Shown: positions 46,746 through 56,097 of the stretch, one piece after another | How the letters are laid out: the number at the start of each line of letters is the position of its first letter | How positions within the stretch are numbered: the stretch's first letter is position 1 | NCBI GenBank assembly: GCA_017481495.1 | Contig: JAFUPC010000065.1 | Coordinates: 1-64,000, forward strand | Direction of reading: 5' to 3' | Length of the DNA: 64,000 nt | Source of the DNA: Clostridia bacterium | GTDB lineage: Bacteria > Bacillota > Clostridia > Oscillospirales > CAG-272 | Translations under genes and position numbers: made by a program | The notes under the pieces: model-generated | Seen by the model: the letters and a program-made list of their open reading frames with translations, nothing else | What the model was told of the DNA's origin: nothing | Database searches by the model: none

Positions 46746-49700
46746 TTATTCCGCAGCTTCGGTGTCGGCGGTGCCGTTATCAACTGCGTACTTTTCTTCA
46801 AGGGTCTGACCGAGTTCCAGAGTTTCAAGACCGAATTCCTGACGCTTTCTGGAAATTTCCTTGTTGATGTAGATATACTGCTTCAGCATGGCTTCGACCG
46901 GGTCTGCGTTATCGTTATACGCAGAGAGGAATGCGAATTCCACGTAACGGGTAACGATGTAGGAACCGGGATATTCGGGCGTTGCCTTGAGGTTGGTGAA
47001 CTGTGCCATCAGCACTTCGAGCTCGGATGCGGACCAGTTCATGTTGGTCAGAGCATTAACGTTCGCGGTGACATGGATGGTACCGTTACCGAGGAGTGCG
47101 GAGTATTCGTTACCGTATCTGGACTGTGCTTCGGTGGAGGTGATCCAGTCGATGTACTTCCATGCGGCGTTTGCTTCCGCTTCGCTTCTGGTTTCATCTG
47201 CCATCATAACCAGACCGGAGACGGCAGTCGTGGAGGTGTTGTTGATATAGGTGTTGCCGTTTTCATCGGTGACTTCGTAACCGGGGATGGTGGTCATAGC
47301 CCACTGACCCTTGATTTCGGTTGCGAATGCATTCAGCTGGGTGTACAGGGAGTAGTCAGCGATACCGATGGGCATTTCACCGGATCTGAAACGGTTGGAG
47401 AAGTCATACGTCAGCGGGAACTTGTACTGCGTGAACATATCGCAGAGTTCCTTGAAGGTGTCAAGTGCCAGGTTGGAGTCGAGGTTGATTCTCATACCGC
47501 CGTCCGCATAAAGCTCACCGTCTCTCTGGTAGTAGAGAAGCGTGAAGCCTGCCAGGGACTGAGGCATTGCGATTTCCATGTACTTTGCCTGGAGAACGGG
47601 AAGGATCGCTTTCAGTTCATCCCATGTGGTCGGAACCTCGATATCAAGTTCAGCAAAGATATCGGTACGGTAGAACAGCATGTTGAAAGACTGGGTTTCG
47701 GGAATCGCGTAGGTACCTGCTGCAAGGGATTCATCCTCATCGGGCGTGTCAGGGTTGTCGGCAACGTCCAGTGTGAACGGAACGAGTGCTTCGGGGTTGA
47801 ATCTGGAACATACTTCATCAAAGGTGTCGAAGTCATCCAGCTTCTGGACCGCGGAACGGATTGCGTAGTTGATGGGATCGGAGCCGCCCATGTAAGCGAC
47901 ATCGGGACCTTCGCCTGCAAGCGTTGCGGGAAGCAGCGTACCGCCGGCAACAAGCTTTAAGTTGACGGAGACACCGTATTCGGGCGTGAACATATCGTTG
48001 ATCATCTGACGGACGATCTGGGACTGGTCACGACCGGTGGTGACCCACACGTCGATGGATTCGGAACCGGAGTTGTCTTCGGAGCCGAGGGAGTTGTAGT
48101 CGGTATAGAAGGATGCGAGGAACTGCTGGAATTCAAAGCCCATGGACTGGAAGAAGTTTGCATTTGCCTTAGGCAGGTTTTCGTCTGCAGACTGCACGGA
48201 GATGTAGTCTACCTGCAGAGGCTGGTTTCTCGCGGAATTCATCCAGGTACCGAGGGTACCGAGGTTGGACTTGAATGTGGAAAGGTTGCGGGCGATTTCG
48301 TCTTCATCACGGCCCATGAGGTTCGCGATACGAGCGATTTCGTTCAGGGTACCGCAGTTGGAACCGCGCTCACCGGTGATGGCTTCCAGCTCTGCGGAGA
48401 AGTTGTACAGGTTTGCAGCTTCCTTGACCAGCATATTCAGTTCATCGGGAATCAGCTCGATGAAGTTGTAGTCACGGTAGTTATCGGGGGTAGCACCGGT
48501 AATCTGCTTGATCTTCAGATAAACATTGTTCAGGTTGGTGACAGTATTTTCAATCTGGGAAATCAGCTGTGCCATATGACCGAGCACGACTTCGAGGCGG
48601 ATGGTGTAGGTTTCACCTGCTTCAAAGTAGAACTGGAATTCGGTGTCGCCGTCGCTCAGAGCTGCGGTCTGCCACTCGTCGCTGTACGGGAATTCCAGGT
48701 ATGCCGCTTCTTTGAAAGGCAGCTCACCGTTGATGGTCAGCTTTCTGGAAACGAACATATCTGACTGCTCGGACTGCTGGAATCTGGTGACGATCTTGTA
48801 AAGACCGGTCTCCGAAGCGGTAAAGGTGTATTCAACCCAGTCACCGACGGACTGCCATGTCGTGGTCTTACCGATGGAATTGAGACGGATCTTGGACGGG
48901 TCCTGCGGCTCGGAAATCGCCGAGGATCTGTCATACGTCGGATAAATGGTCTGAGACGAGAAGGTCTCCGGGAATTCAGCCTGGATCTTCACGGTCGCGT
49001 CACTACTCACGGCCCCCTTGGAAGAATATTCCGCCAGGTATTCCTCGTATGTCAATACGTCATCCGCAGGCTTGATCGTGATCGAACCGATGGCACAGGA
49101 TTCTCTCGTTGCTTCCAGAGAGAATATGTGCTCGCCGGCGGTCAGATAATACTGGAACGGCTCATTGTAATAACCGGACGAGTCAGAGAACTCGTAGGTC
49201 ATCCAGTCCGGATCCTCATACGCGGTCGGTCTGACGTCGTTTCCGTTGGGGTCCTGCTCGAAACCGGTGTCGGTTTCAGTGCCCTTGGAAAGGTCGTTTT
49301 TCCAGATTTTCGTCATGGAAAGATATTTGGATTCCTTAAAAGGAATGTTTCCGTCGATACGGAAAGAACGCTCGATATCGGAAGCCTTGCCCGCGATGGG
49401 ATGGTATTCCAATTCGATTACGTAGAGACCGTCTGCCGGGACATCTACCTTGTATGCGACAGTGCCCTCTTCCGGTGTGTAGAGTGCGCTCTTGCCGCTG
49501 TAGGTTTCGACCTTGACAGCTGCGTCGGTCTCTTCTGCAACGTAGTCGGTTCCGTTCACAGTAACGCTTTTCTTGCCCTGGGACATTTCACCGTACATCG
49601 TCTTGTACTCTTCGTACTTGATGGTGTTCATGAGTTCCTGGACATCGGCGATGCTCTGTGTGACAACAGACGACGACGTTGTTGCGCCGGTGCTTGTTTC

Positions 49701-49799
49701 GTCAGTGTCCGCAGCCGATGCCGTGACGGCAAACGAGCTTGTAATCATGAGACCTGACAGCAGCAAAGCAATCGGCTTTGTCAACTTGAGATTTTTCAT
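46746..49799 (-). CDS. Giant extracellular solute-binding protein with two N-terminal beta-sandwich regions
   Basis: 1017 residues, more than twice a normal family-1 binding protein. The signal peptide ends VTASAADT with no lipobox cysteine. Two similar regions follow (about 70-245 and 270-410), each with AYKVDVPADGLYVIELEY- or WVEYTFTASETGLYKIVTRF-like strands and a conserved IDGNIPFKES/INGELPFKEA element, resembling CBM6/35-type sandwiches. A helical linker (410-520) leads to the binding domain (about 570-1000): WVTTGRDQSQIVRQMINDMF, GTYAIPETQSFNMLFYRTDIFAEL. First gene of the operon, with AGGAGG and a 200-nt leader. Retention on the cell is unexplained. Confidence 0.88.
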   Translation of the reverse strand: MKNLKLTKPIALLLSGLMITSSFAVTASAADTDETSTGATTSSSVVTQSIADVQELMNTIKYEEYKTMYGEMSQGKKSVTVNGTDYVAEETDAAVKVETYSGKSALYTPEEGTVAYKVDVPADGLYVIELEYHPIAGKASDIERSFRIDGNIPFKESKYLSMTKIWKNDLSKGTETDTGFEQDPNGNDVRPTAYEDPDWMTYEFSDSSGYYNEPFQYYLTAGEHIFSLEATRESCAIGSITIKPADDVLTYEEYLAEYSSKGAVSSDATVKIQAEFPETFSSQTIYPTYDRSSAISEPQDPSKIRLNSIGKTTTWQSVGDWVEYTFTASETGLYKIVTRFQQSEQSDMFVSRKLTINGELPFKEAAYLEFPYSDEWQTAALSDGDTEFQFYFEAGETYTIRLEVVLGHMAQLISQIENTVTNLNNVYLKIKQITGATPDNYRDYNFIELIPDELNMLVKEAANLYNFSAELEAITGERGSNCGTLNEIARIANLMGRDEDEIARNLSTFKSNLGTLGTWMNSARNQPLQVDYISVQSADENLPKANANFFQSMGFEFQQFLASFYTDYNSLGSEDNSGSESIDVWVTTGRDQSQIVRQMINDMFTPEYGVSVNLKLVAGGTLLPATLAGEGPDVAYMGGSDPINYAIRSAVQKLDDFDTFDEVCSRFNPEALVPFTLDVADNPDTPDEDESLAAGTYAIPETQSFNMLFYRTDIFAELDIEVPTTWDELKAILPVLQAKYMEIAMPQSLAGFTLLYYQRDGELYADGGMRINLDSNLALDTFKELCDMFTQYKFPLTYDFSNRFRSGEMPIGIADYSLYTQLNAFATEIKGQWAMTTIPGYEVTDENGNTYINNTSTTAVSGLVMMADETRSEAEANAAWKYIDWITSTEAQSRYGNEYSALLGNGTIHVTANVNALTNMNWSASELEVLMAQFTNLKATPEYPGSYIVTRYVEFAFLSAYNDNADPVEAMLKQYIYINKEISRKRQEFGLETLELGQTLEEKYAVDNGTADTEAAE

Positions 49800-50006
49800 T
49801 TACATCTCTTCCTCCTACCAAGATTTTTTTGCTTGAATGTAGTGACGGCTGTGGCTGAAAATATGCTCCCTCCGACCGCGGCAAACCAGCCTATTTTTAA
49901 TAATAGGAAAATCTGCCCCGCCGGCGGTGTTCTGCCAACATACAAAAATCAAAGGCTATACACGCCGACATGATTTCGGTATAGTACCCTGAATTTTCAT
50001 AGAATA
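49800..50006 (-). promoter_or_regulatory. Long 5' leader of the glycan-import operon
   Basis: About 200 nt separate the promoter from the solute-binding-protein ATG. The leader contains a CCTATT/AATAGG inverted repeat around ATTAAA (near 49890-49910) and C/G-rich blocks, and ends with AGGAGG. No known riboswitch motif is recognised. It could carry post-transcriptional or operator control. Confidence 0.4.
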
Positions 50007-50035
50007 ATGATACCATAACTCCCGTTTCTTGTCAA
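50007..50035 (-). promoter_or_regulatory. Promoter of the glycan-import operon
   Basis: Leftward TTGACA (50030-50035), 17-nt spacer ending TGG, TATCAT (50007-50012). It is a strong extended promoter heading seven genes. From 50040 to 50476 the DNA is AT-rich and I see no gene. Confidence 0.8.
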
Positions 50036-50476
50036 GTCCGCATTTTCGTCATAAAATCGCAAAATTTCAGCAAAATTTCAATTTCGCGGTTTGTGGGAGT
50101 TTTTCCGAGATAGAAATTCGCGCAAATTCTTTTTATTAAATTTTGATTAATGTTCACGATTTGTTTTCATTGTTCCTTTCAGTTACTTTTAATCGCGTTT
50201 TTACCCCTTAATTCAGACATTTTTGTGAACCGATTCGTAATTTTTTCAATCCCGATAACCGATAGTTACATTTTGATGCTTTCTGAGCGCCCTGTTTCCG
50301 AGTTTTCTTACCAAACTTCCATGTACTTTCTGCACAAAATTCGGGGCAAAATTTCTACGTCTGCGCAGATTGCACAAACTTTTCAAAAATCCGGATTTTT
50401 TGATTTTTAACGGCAGTTTAAGATTTTTCGCACGGTTTTCTCCCCGGCGCACCGGCGGTTCGCCAGTGTTTCGCAC

Positions 50477-51529
50477 TTATAAAACAATCCATCCGCCGAA
50501 CATCACATCCCGCGCCGTATCGCTGTCATAGAAAACCGCGCACTGCCCGGGTGTCACCGCCCTCTGCGGGATGTCAAAGCGCACCGTGACGGTATCGCCC
50601 GTGATCTCCATGACAACCGCATCCGCCGGCGGCGCTGCATACCGGATCTTCACTGCTGTGCGCAGACCGGGGACCAGCTTCTCCGGCGGCAGCTTCTGAC
50701 AGACGATGCCGCGTACCGTGACCCCATCCATGTATTCCCGTCCCGCGGGTGCTAAATGGACGGTATTCGTTTCGGCATTGATCTTGGTGACGAACACCGG
50801 ATGACCGAGCGCGATACCGAGCCCCTTGCGCTGTCCGACGGTATAACGGATGATGCCCGCGTGCCGCCCGACCGTTTTTCCGGTCTCGTCAACGAAATCG
50901 CCCTCGGGGAACGTCCCGCACCGCGCTTCTACAAATCCGACATAATTTCCGTCCGGCAGAAAGCAGATGTCCTGACTTTCCTTTGATTCTGCAGCGGAAA
51001 GACCCCGGCGGCGCGCTTCCTCGCGGATACCGGACTTGTCGCGGTCGGCAAGCGGTGTTTCCAGCATGGAAAGCTGCTTCTGCGTCAGCTGCCACAGCAC
51101 ATAGCTCTGATCCTTTTTCCGGTCGTCCGCCGCCTGCGCGTAATACCGCCCGGTTTCCCGGTCCTTATGGATGCGCGCATAATGTCCCGTGCTTACCCGC
51201 GCAATGCCGTTTTTCTCAGCAAAATCACACAGTCCCGCAATTTTTACATACCGGTTGCACATGACACACGGATTCGGTGTTCTTCCATGTGCGTATTCCT
51301 CCGCAAAATAGGACTTGACGTATTTTTCAAACGCTTCTTGCGCATCAATGACATGAAGCGGAATGCCGACCTGCGCCGCCGCAAGCTCTGCCGCGGAAAT
51401 GTCGGTTTCCTCGGACATCCGGAGCACAGCACCCTCGACACGGTATCCGTTTTCCCGGTACGCAAGCGCCGTATAGGTGGAATCCAGTCCGCCGCTCATG
51501 CCGACCAGAATCGTTCTGTTTTCGTTCAT
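50477..51529 (-). CDS. mnmA: tRNA-specific 2-thiouridylase MnmA
   Basis: 350 residues. PP-loop GMSGGLDSTYTA (residues 10-21). The catalytic cysteine in NPCVMCNRYVK is at about residue 91, and the second in SQDICFLPDGNY. Also present are STGHYARI and KKDQSYVLWQL. It adds sulfur to U34 of Lys, Glu and Gln tRNAs. It lies 72 nt downstream of a cysteine desulfurase gene, as in the Bacillus yrvO-mnmA pair, where the desulfurase feeds MnmA directly. Confidence 0.95.
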   Translation of the reverse strand: MNENRTILVGMSGGLDSTYTALAYRENGYRVEGAVLRMSEETDISAAELAAAQVGIPLHVIDAQEAFEKYVKSYFAEEYAHGRTPNPCVMCNRYVKIAGLCDFAEKNGIARVSTGHYARIHKDRETGRYYAQAADDRKKDQSYVLWQLTQKQLSMLETPLADRDKSGIREEARRRGLSAAESKESQDICFLPDGNYVGFVEARCGTFPEGDFVDETGKTVGRHAGIIRYTVGQRKGLGIALGHPVFVTKINAETNTVHLAPAGREYMDGVTVRGIVCQKLPPEKLVPGLRTAVKIRYAAPPADAVVMEITGDTVTVRFDIPQRAVTPGQCAVFYDSDTARDVMFGGWIVL

Positions 51530-51601
51530 TTTCTTCCTTTTATTATATTATATGCAAATGTTTGTTTTTTATCGGGGATTTATAAATAGCGGTGATACGA
51601 T

Positions 51602-52795
51602 TCACATCCCCGTCATCGTATACAACTGTTCTGTGATCTGTCTGACAGCCGCACCGATGGCTCGCACATCGTCCATCGTATTTTCATATCCGAGCGTGAA
51701 CCGCAGAGACGCCGTCGCCCGCCGGTCGTCATGTCCGAGTGCTTTCAGCACATGGGACGGCTCTGTCTTTCCCGCCGTACACGCAGACCCGGCAGATGTG
51801 GCAATGCCCATCCGGTCGAGATGCAGAACCATGCTCTCGGCATCCAGTCCCGGAAACGAGACATTGACGTTTCCCGGAAGCCGTTTTGTGCGTTCCGTTG
51901 TGCCGTTGATGACGCAGTGCGGAATCGTTATCAGCTCTGACATCAGCGCATCGGAAAGGACAGAAAGATGCGCCGTGGTTTCCGCTGTATGCGCCGCCGC
52001 ATCCGCCAGTGCCTGCGCCATCCCGACAATGCCGGCGACATTCTCCGTTCCGGCACGCAGTCCCATCTCCTGCCCGCCGCCGTCAAGCAAGGGGGTGATC
52101 GGCGTTCCCCGCCGGATGTAAAGCAGTCCCACACCCTTGGGCGCACCGATCTTGTGTCCCGAAAGAGACAGCAAATCCGCCCCGAGCACTGAAACAGAGA
52201 CGAGAATCTGTCCCATCCCCTGCACCGCATCGCAGAACATGGGGATTCCTTTTCTATGAACGGTGTCCGCGATTTCCTTGATCGGCTGAATCGTGCCGAT
52301 TTCGTTGTTTGCAAGCATACAGCCACAAAGCACCGTATCTTCCCTGATTGCCGCGGCAAACGCATCAGGCGACACGATCCCGTCCGCCTCCGGCAGTACC
52401 GTGTCAGAGGTCATACCGAGGGAGGAGCAGAACCGCGCGCTGTTCAGAACCGCATGATGCTCGATGGCAGTCGTCAGAATGTGTCCCCGCAGACCGTGTG
52501 CAAAGGCGTTCCCTTTGATCGCCAGATTGTCGCTTTCCGTGCCGCCGGAGGTGAAGATCAACTCATCCGGCAGACAGCCGAGGATATCCGCGCACCGTTT
52601 CCTTGCCGCAAAGACCGCGCGGGAGGCTTCCCTGCCCTCTCGATGTACAGCGGATGCGTTGCCAAAGCATTCCGAAAGATACAGCTCCATCGCCGCACGC
52701 ACGGAATCCGTCACGGGAGTCGTTGCGGCATGGTCGGCATAAATGCGGTGCGGAACCTGTTTGACGGGATGCGCCCCGGATACCATATTATCCAT
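51602..52795 (-). CDS. Cysteine desulfurase (NifS/IscS-like), MnmA partner
   Basis: 397 residues. IYADHAATTPVTDSV at the N-terminus, PLP lysine in LSGHKIGAPKGVGLLY, and the sulfur-carrying cysteine loop ATSAGSACTAGKTEPSHVL. Start set at the ATG at 52795 (GGAG 10 nt upstream), overlapping the rnhA stop by 8 nt; an ATG at 52786 is an alternative. It forms rnhA-nifS-mnmA in one direction. It most likely supplies persulfide for tRNA thiolation, given the neighbour. Confidence 0.93.
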   Translation of the reverse strand: MDNMVSGAHPVKQVPHRIYADHAATTPVTDSVRAAMELYLSECFGNASAVHREGREASRAVFAARKRCADILGCLPDELIFTSGGTESDNLAIKGNAFAHGLRGHILTTAIEHHAVLNSARFCSSLGMTSDTVLPEADGIVSPDAFAAAIREDTVLCGCMLANNEIGTIQPIKEIADTVHRKGIPMFCDAVQGMGQILVSVSVLGADLLSLSGHKIGAPKGVGLLYIRRGTPITPLLDGGGQEMGLRAGTENVAGIVGMAQALADAAAHTAETTAHLSVLSDALMSELITIPHCVINGTTERTKRLPGNVNVSFPGLDAESMVLHLDRMGIATSAGSACTAGKTEPSHVLKALGHDDRRATASLRFTLGYENTMDDVRAIGAAVRQITEQLYTMTGM

Positions 52796-53231
52796 GCTTT
52801 GCCCGCTCCGCGGCGGCGACGGCGAGACGGTCGCACCGTTCGTTGTACGGATGCCCGTTGTGTCCTCGCACCCAGACCCACTCGATTTTATGCGGTGCCA
52901 TCGCATCGAGCAGGCGCTTCCACAAATCGGTATTCGGCACGGGTGTATTGCCGCTTTTGACCCAGTTTTTCTTTTTCCAGCCGTCAAGCCAGCCTTTCGT
53001 GATGGAATTGATGACGTAAGTGGAGTCCGAGGTCAGGACGATCTCACACGGCTCCCGCAATGCTTCCAGGCCGGATATCACCGCCGTCAGCTCCATGCGG
53101 TTGTTCGTCGTCATCGCTTCCCCGCCGGAAAGCTCCTTTTCGTGTTCCCCGTAGATGAGGATGGTTCCCCATCCGCCGTTTCCGGGATTGCCTTTGCAGG
53201 CACCGTCTGTGTAAATATGGACTTTTTTCAA
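52788..53231 (-). CDS. rnhA: Ribonuclease HI
   Basis: 147 residues. Starts at a TTG 7 nt after GGAG, giving MKKVHIYTDGACKGNPGNGG, the standard family opening. A longer reading frame to 53267 would add unrelated residues and run into the divergent promoter. Catalytic acids are visible in YTDGA, NRMELTAVI, LTSDSTYV and ERCDRLA. It degrades RNA in RNA-DNA hybrids. It is the first gene of rnhA-nifS-mnmA. Confidence 0.93.
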   Translation of the reverse strand: MKKVHIYTDGACKGNPGNGGWGTILIYGEHEKELSGGEAMTTNNRMELTAVISGLEALREPCEIVLTSDSTYVINSITKGWLDGWKKKNWVKSGNTPVPNTDLWKRLLDAMAPHKIEWVWVRGHNGHPYNERCDRLAVAAAERAKHG

Positions 53232-53260
53232 TTTTATACTCCATTTATAAATGTAATGTA

Positions 53261-53289
53261 TTGACAAATCGGCAAAAATATGTGATAAT
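53261..53289 (+). promoter_or_regulatory. Sigma-A promoter of the glycosyltransferase gene
   Basis: TTGACA (53261-53266), 17-nt spacer, TGT-GATAAT (53284-53289), 35 bp before the glycosyltransferase start. Confidence 0.8.
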
Positions 53290-53323
53290 ATATAGTAATA
53301 AATGATATTATCACAGAAAGAGA

Positions 53324-54103
53324 GTGTTTTCCTTGTCTCAGAACACCGCCCATGACGTCATTGACGTCCGCGGGATTCCCGTCAACAATGTCACGCTTGC
53401 AGAAGCGTTTGCCGTCACCGCATCCTTTGTCGATGAAACCGATACCTTTCACATGATCTGCACCCCCAACGCCGAGATCGTCCAGCAGTGTGTGGAGGAA
53501 CCCGATCTTGCCGCCCTCATCCGGACAGCCGACCTCATCATTCCCGACGGTGCCGGCGTAGTGCTGGCATCCAGAATTCTCGGCACGCCCCTCAAAGCCA
53601 AAACCCCCGGGTGTGAACTCGGCGAGTCCCTTGTAAAGGAAGCGGGTGCGCGCGGCTGGCGCGTGTATTTCCTTGGCGGAAAGCCGGGAATCGCGGAACT
53701 GGCCGAGGAAAAACTGCGCGAAAAATATCCCGATTTCAGGACAGTCGGCACGCACGACGGCTATTTCAAAAAAGAGGGCGCGGAAAACGATGCCGTCATC
53801 GCCGAAATCAACGAAGCCGCCCCCGACATCCTGTTCGTCTGTCTCGGCGTTCCCGCACAGGAAAAATGGATCGCCGCGAACCGTGACCGGCTCCCGACCG
53901 TCCGCGCCGCGCTGGGTTTGGGCGGCAGTCTCGACAGTTATGCCGGAACGATGAAGCGCGCACCGAAGATCTTCATCCGGCTGAACCTCGAATGGTTCTA
54001 CCGGCTGTGCAAACAGCCCTCCCGCATCGGACGGATGATGAAGCTGCCGAAATTCCTTTTTGGCACCGTTCTGTACCGTCTCGGCGGGAAAAAACAGCAG
54101 TAA
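53324..54103 (+). CDS. WecG/TagA/CpsF-family glycosyltransferase
   Basis: 259 residues from a GTG at 53324; a TTG at 53333 is an equally plausible start because the purine-rich AAAGAGAG lies closer to ideal spacing for it. Family blocks include FHMICTPNAEIVQQC, ADLIIPDGAGVVLASRILGTPL (catalytic region), VYFLGGKPGIAELAEEKL, DILFVCLGVPAQEKWI and ALGLGGSLDSYAGTMKRAP. TagA uses UDP-ManNAc to build the linkage unit of wall teichoic acid; the substrate here cannot be decided. No other envelope polymer genes are adjacent. Confidence 0.9.
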   Translation: MFSLSQNTAHDVIDVRGIPVNNVTLAEAFAVTASFVDETDTFHMICTPNAEIVQQCVEEPDLAALIRTADLIIPDGAGVVLASRILGTPLKAKTPGCELGESLVKEAGARGWRVYFLGGKPGIAELAEEKLREKYPDFRTVGTHDGYFKKEGAENDAVIAEINEAAPDILFVCLGVPAQEKWIAANRDRLPTVRAALGLGGSLDSYAGTMKRAPKIFIRLNLEWFYRLCKQPSRIGRMMKLPKFLFGTVLYRLGGKKQQ

Positions 54104-54176
54104 GAATTCGTCTATATAATATTATACAGGAAAAAACTATTTTTTGCAACAGTTCAAGCGAAATTAAAAAAGAATC

Positions 54177-54662
54177 ATGAAAGAATCCGCAAACAAAACC
54201 AACGTCATGCGCCAGCTTGACAAAGCCGGCATCTCCTACACCCCGATGACCTATGAGGTCGATGAGGACAATCTGGCGGGCACGCACATCGCCGAGGAAA
54301 TCGGTCTCCCCGCCGAAATCGTATTCAAAACGCTCGTGACCCGCGGCGACAAAAAGGGACTCGCCGTGTTCTGCATTCCCGCCCCGGCGGAACTGAATCT
54401 GAAAGAAGCCGCCCGTCTGACCGGCGACAAGAAACTGGAACTGCTCCCGGTCAAGGAACTGCCAATTCTGACCGGCTACATCCGCGGCGCCTGCTCGCCC
54501 ATCGGCATGAAGAAAAAATTCCCGACCTGGATCGACGAATCGTGCCTTGCATATGAAAGCATCACGATCTCCGCCGGCATCCGCGGCATCCAATTACTGC
54601 TTGATCCAAACGCGCTGATCAAATTCACCGGTGCGAAAACCGCTATTCTTACCGTACAGTAA
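54177..54662 (+). CDS. Cys-tRNA(Pro) deacylase, YbaK/EbsC family
   Basis: 161 residues covering one YbaK/ProX editing domain. MRQLDKAGISYTPMTYEVDED, the catalytic lysine in IVFKTLVTRG and YIRGACSPIGMKKKFP are typical. It removes cysteine misattached to tRNA(Pro). No clear ribosome-binding site precedes the ATG. The stop lies 10 nt before the RNA methyltransferase start, so the two form an operon. Confidence 0.9.
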   Translation: MKESANKTNVMRQLDKAGISYTPMTYEVDEDNLAGTHIAEEIGLPAEIVFKTLVTRGDKKGLAVFCIPAPAELNLKEAARLTGDKKLELLPVKELPILTGYIRGACSPIGMKKKFPTWIDESCLAYESITISAGIRGIQLLLDPNALIKFTGAKTAILTVQ

Positions 54663-54672
54663 AGGAAACATC

Positions 54673-56049
54673 GTGTTACAGAAAAACCAGATTTATACGA
54701 CCACCATCAAGGACTTGAACAACCTCGGCTTCGGCGTGGCAAAAATCGACGGCATCTCGGTTTTCGTTGCCGACACCGTGACCGGCGACGTAGTTGAGAT
54801 CAAGATCATCAAAACCGCAAAGACTTACGCGGTCGGCACGCTGACAAAACTGATCACCCCCTCTCCGATGCGCTGTGACGAAACGGAAGTCTGTCCCGTC
54901 TCCCGTCGGTGCGGCGGATGCGTGTATCAGCGCATCACCTACGAGCACGAGCTTGCGCTGAAACGGCAGTATGTGCAGTTCGCCATGAAAAAAGCGGGTG
55001 CCGGACACGTCACGGTAAACGACGTTCTTACAACCGGAAAGACCGCGCACTACCGCAACAAAGCGCAGTATCCGGTCGGCACGGAGACAGTGAACGGCAA
55101 GATGCGCACCATCATCGGCTTCTACGCCCCCAAAACGCATAAGATCATCCCGGCGGAGACCTGCGCGCTCCAGCCGCCTGTGTTCTCAGACATCGTGCGC
55201 TTCACCGCCGACTTCTGCGACCGGTATCGCATTCCCGCCTACCGCGAGGAGACCGGGGAGGGGCTTCTGCGCCATCTGTATCTGCGCATGGGCGAGATGA
55301 CCGGGGAAATTCTGGTCTGTCTTGTGATAAACGGCACGGCGTTCCCGCACGCCGATGACTTCTGCCGTGAGATGACCGAACGGTTCCCGGACGTGAAAAG
55401 CATCCAGACAAACGAAAACACGCAGAACACTAATGTCATTTTGGGCAGTACCTGCCGGGTATTGTGGGGGGAGGACAGCATCCGCGACGTGCTCTGCGGG
55501 CGCACCTACCGTATCTCGCCACAGTCGTTCTATCAGGTCAACCGCACGGCGGCGGAACTGCTTTACAATACTGCCCGGAATCTGCTCGCCCTTGCTCCCA
55601 GCGAGACCCTGCTTGACCTCTACTGCGGCATCGGCACCATCGGCATTTCGGTAGCGGAGCACGACACGCCGCTCATCGGCATCGAAATCATTCCAGAAGC
55701 CATCGAGAACGCGCGAGAAAATGCGCGGGAAAACGGCATGACAAATGCGCAGTTCTTCTGCGGGGATGCCTCCGACGCCGCAAAAATTCTCGCGGACATC
55801 TCCCTTCACGCCGATGCGGTCATCGTCGACCCGCCGCGCAAAGGTCTGACCCCGGAAGTGATCCGTTATCTCGGAGAGCTGAATCCGTCCCGTATCGTGT
55901 ACATTTCGTGCGATGCGGACACGCTGGCACGGGACATCGTGCGCTTTGCGGAAGTGGGGTATCATACGGATACCGTTCAGCCGGTGGATCTGTTTTCGAG
56001 AACGGGGCACGTGGAAAATGTGTGTCTGTTGTCAAAAAGCATCATATAA
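54673..56049 (+). CDS. RNA m5U methyltransferase, RlmD/TrmA family
   Basis: 458 residues starting at a GTG 6 nt after AAAGGA. An N-terminal TRAM domain (IYTTTIKDLNNLGFGVAKIDG) is followed by Fe-S cysteines (CDETEVCPVSRRCGGC), a SAM motif LLDLYCGIGTIGISVAE, DPPRKGL and the catalytic cysteine in IVYISCDADTLARDI. It methylates uridines in 23S rRNA (RlmCD-type in Firmicutes); the exact site is not predictable here. The longer open frame from 54631 overlaps the deacylase gene and is not used. Confidence 0.92.
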   Translation: MLQKNQIYTTTIKDLNNLGFGVAKIDGISVFVADTVTGDVVEIKIIKTAKTYAVGTLTKLITPSPMRCDETEVCPVSRRCGGCVYQRITYEHELALKRQYVQFAMKKAGAGHVTVNDVLTTGKTAHYRNKAQYPVGTETVNGKMRTIIGFYAPKTHKIIPAETCALQPPVFSDIVRFTADFCDRYRIPAYREETGEGLLRHLYLRMGEMTGEILVCLVINGTAFPHADDFCREMTERFPDVKSIQTNENTQNTNVILGSTCRVLWGEDSIRDVLCGRTYRISPQSFYQVNRTAAELLYNTARNLLALAPSETLLDLYCGIGTIGISVAEHDTPLIGIEIIPEAIENARENARENGMTNAQFFCGDASDAAKILADISLHADAVIVDPPRKGLTPEVIRYLGELNPSRIVYISCDADTLARDIVRFAEVGYHTDTVQPVDLFSRTGHVENVCLLSKSII

Positions 56050-56097
56050 AGCAATCAAGGCGACACTCCAACACTTCGGCATGATTTAAGGAGAGAA

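Noticed and set aside
50150..50410. 86-codon rightward frame in the gap before mnmA
   Set aside because: Low-complexity Phe/Ser/Ile-rich translation of AT-rich DNA with no ribosome-binding site.
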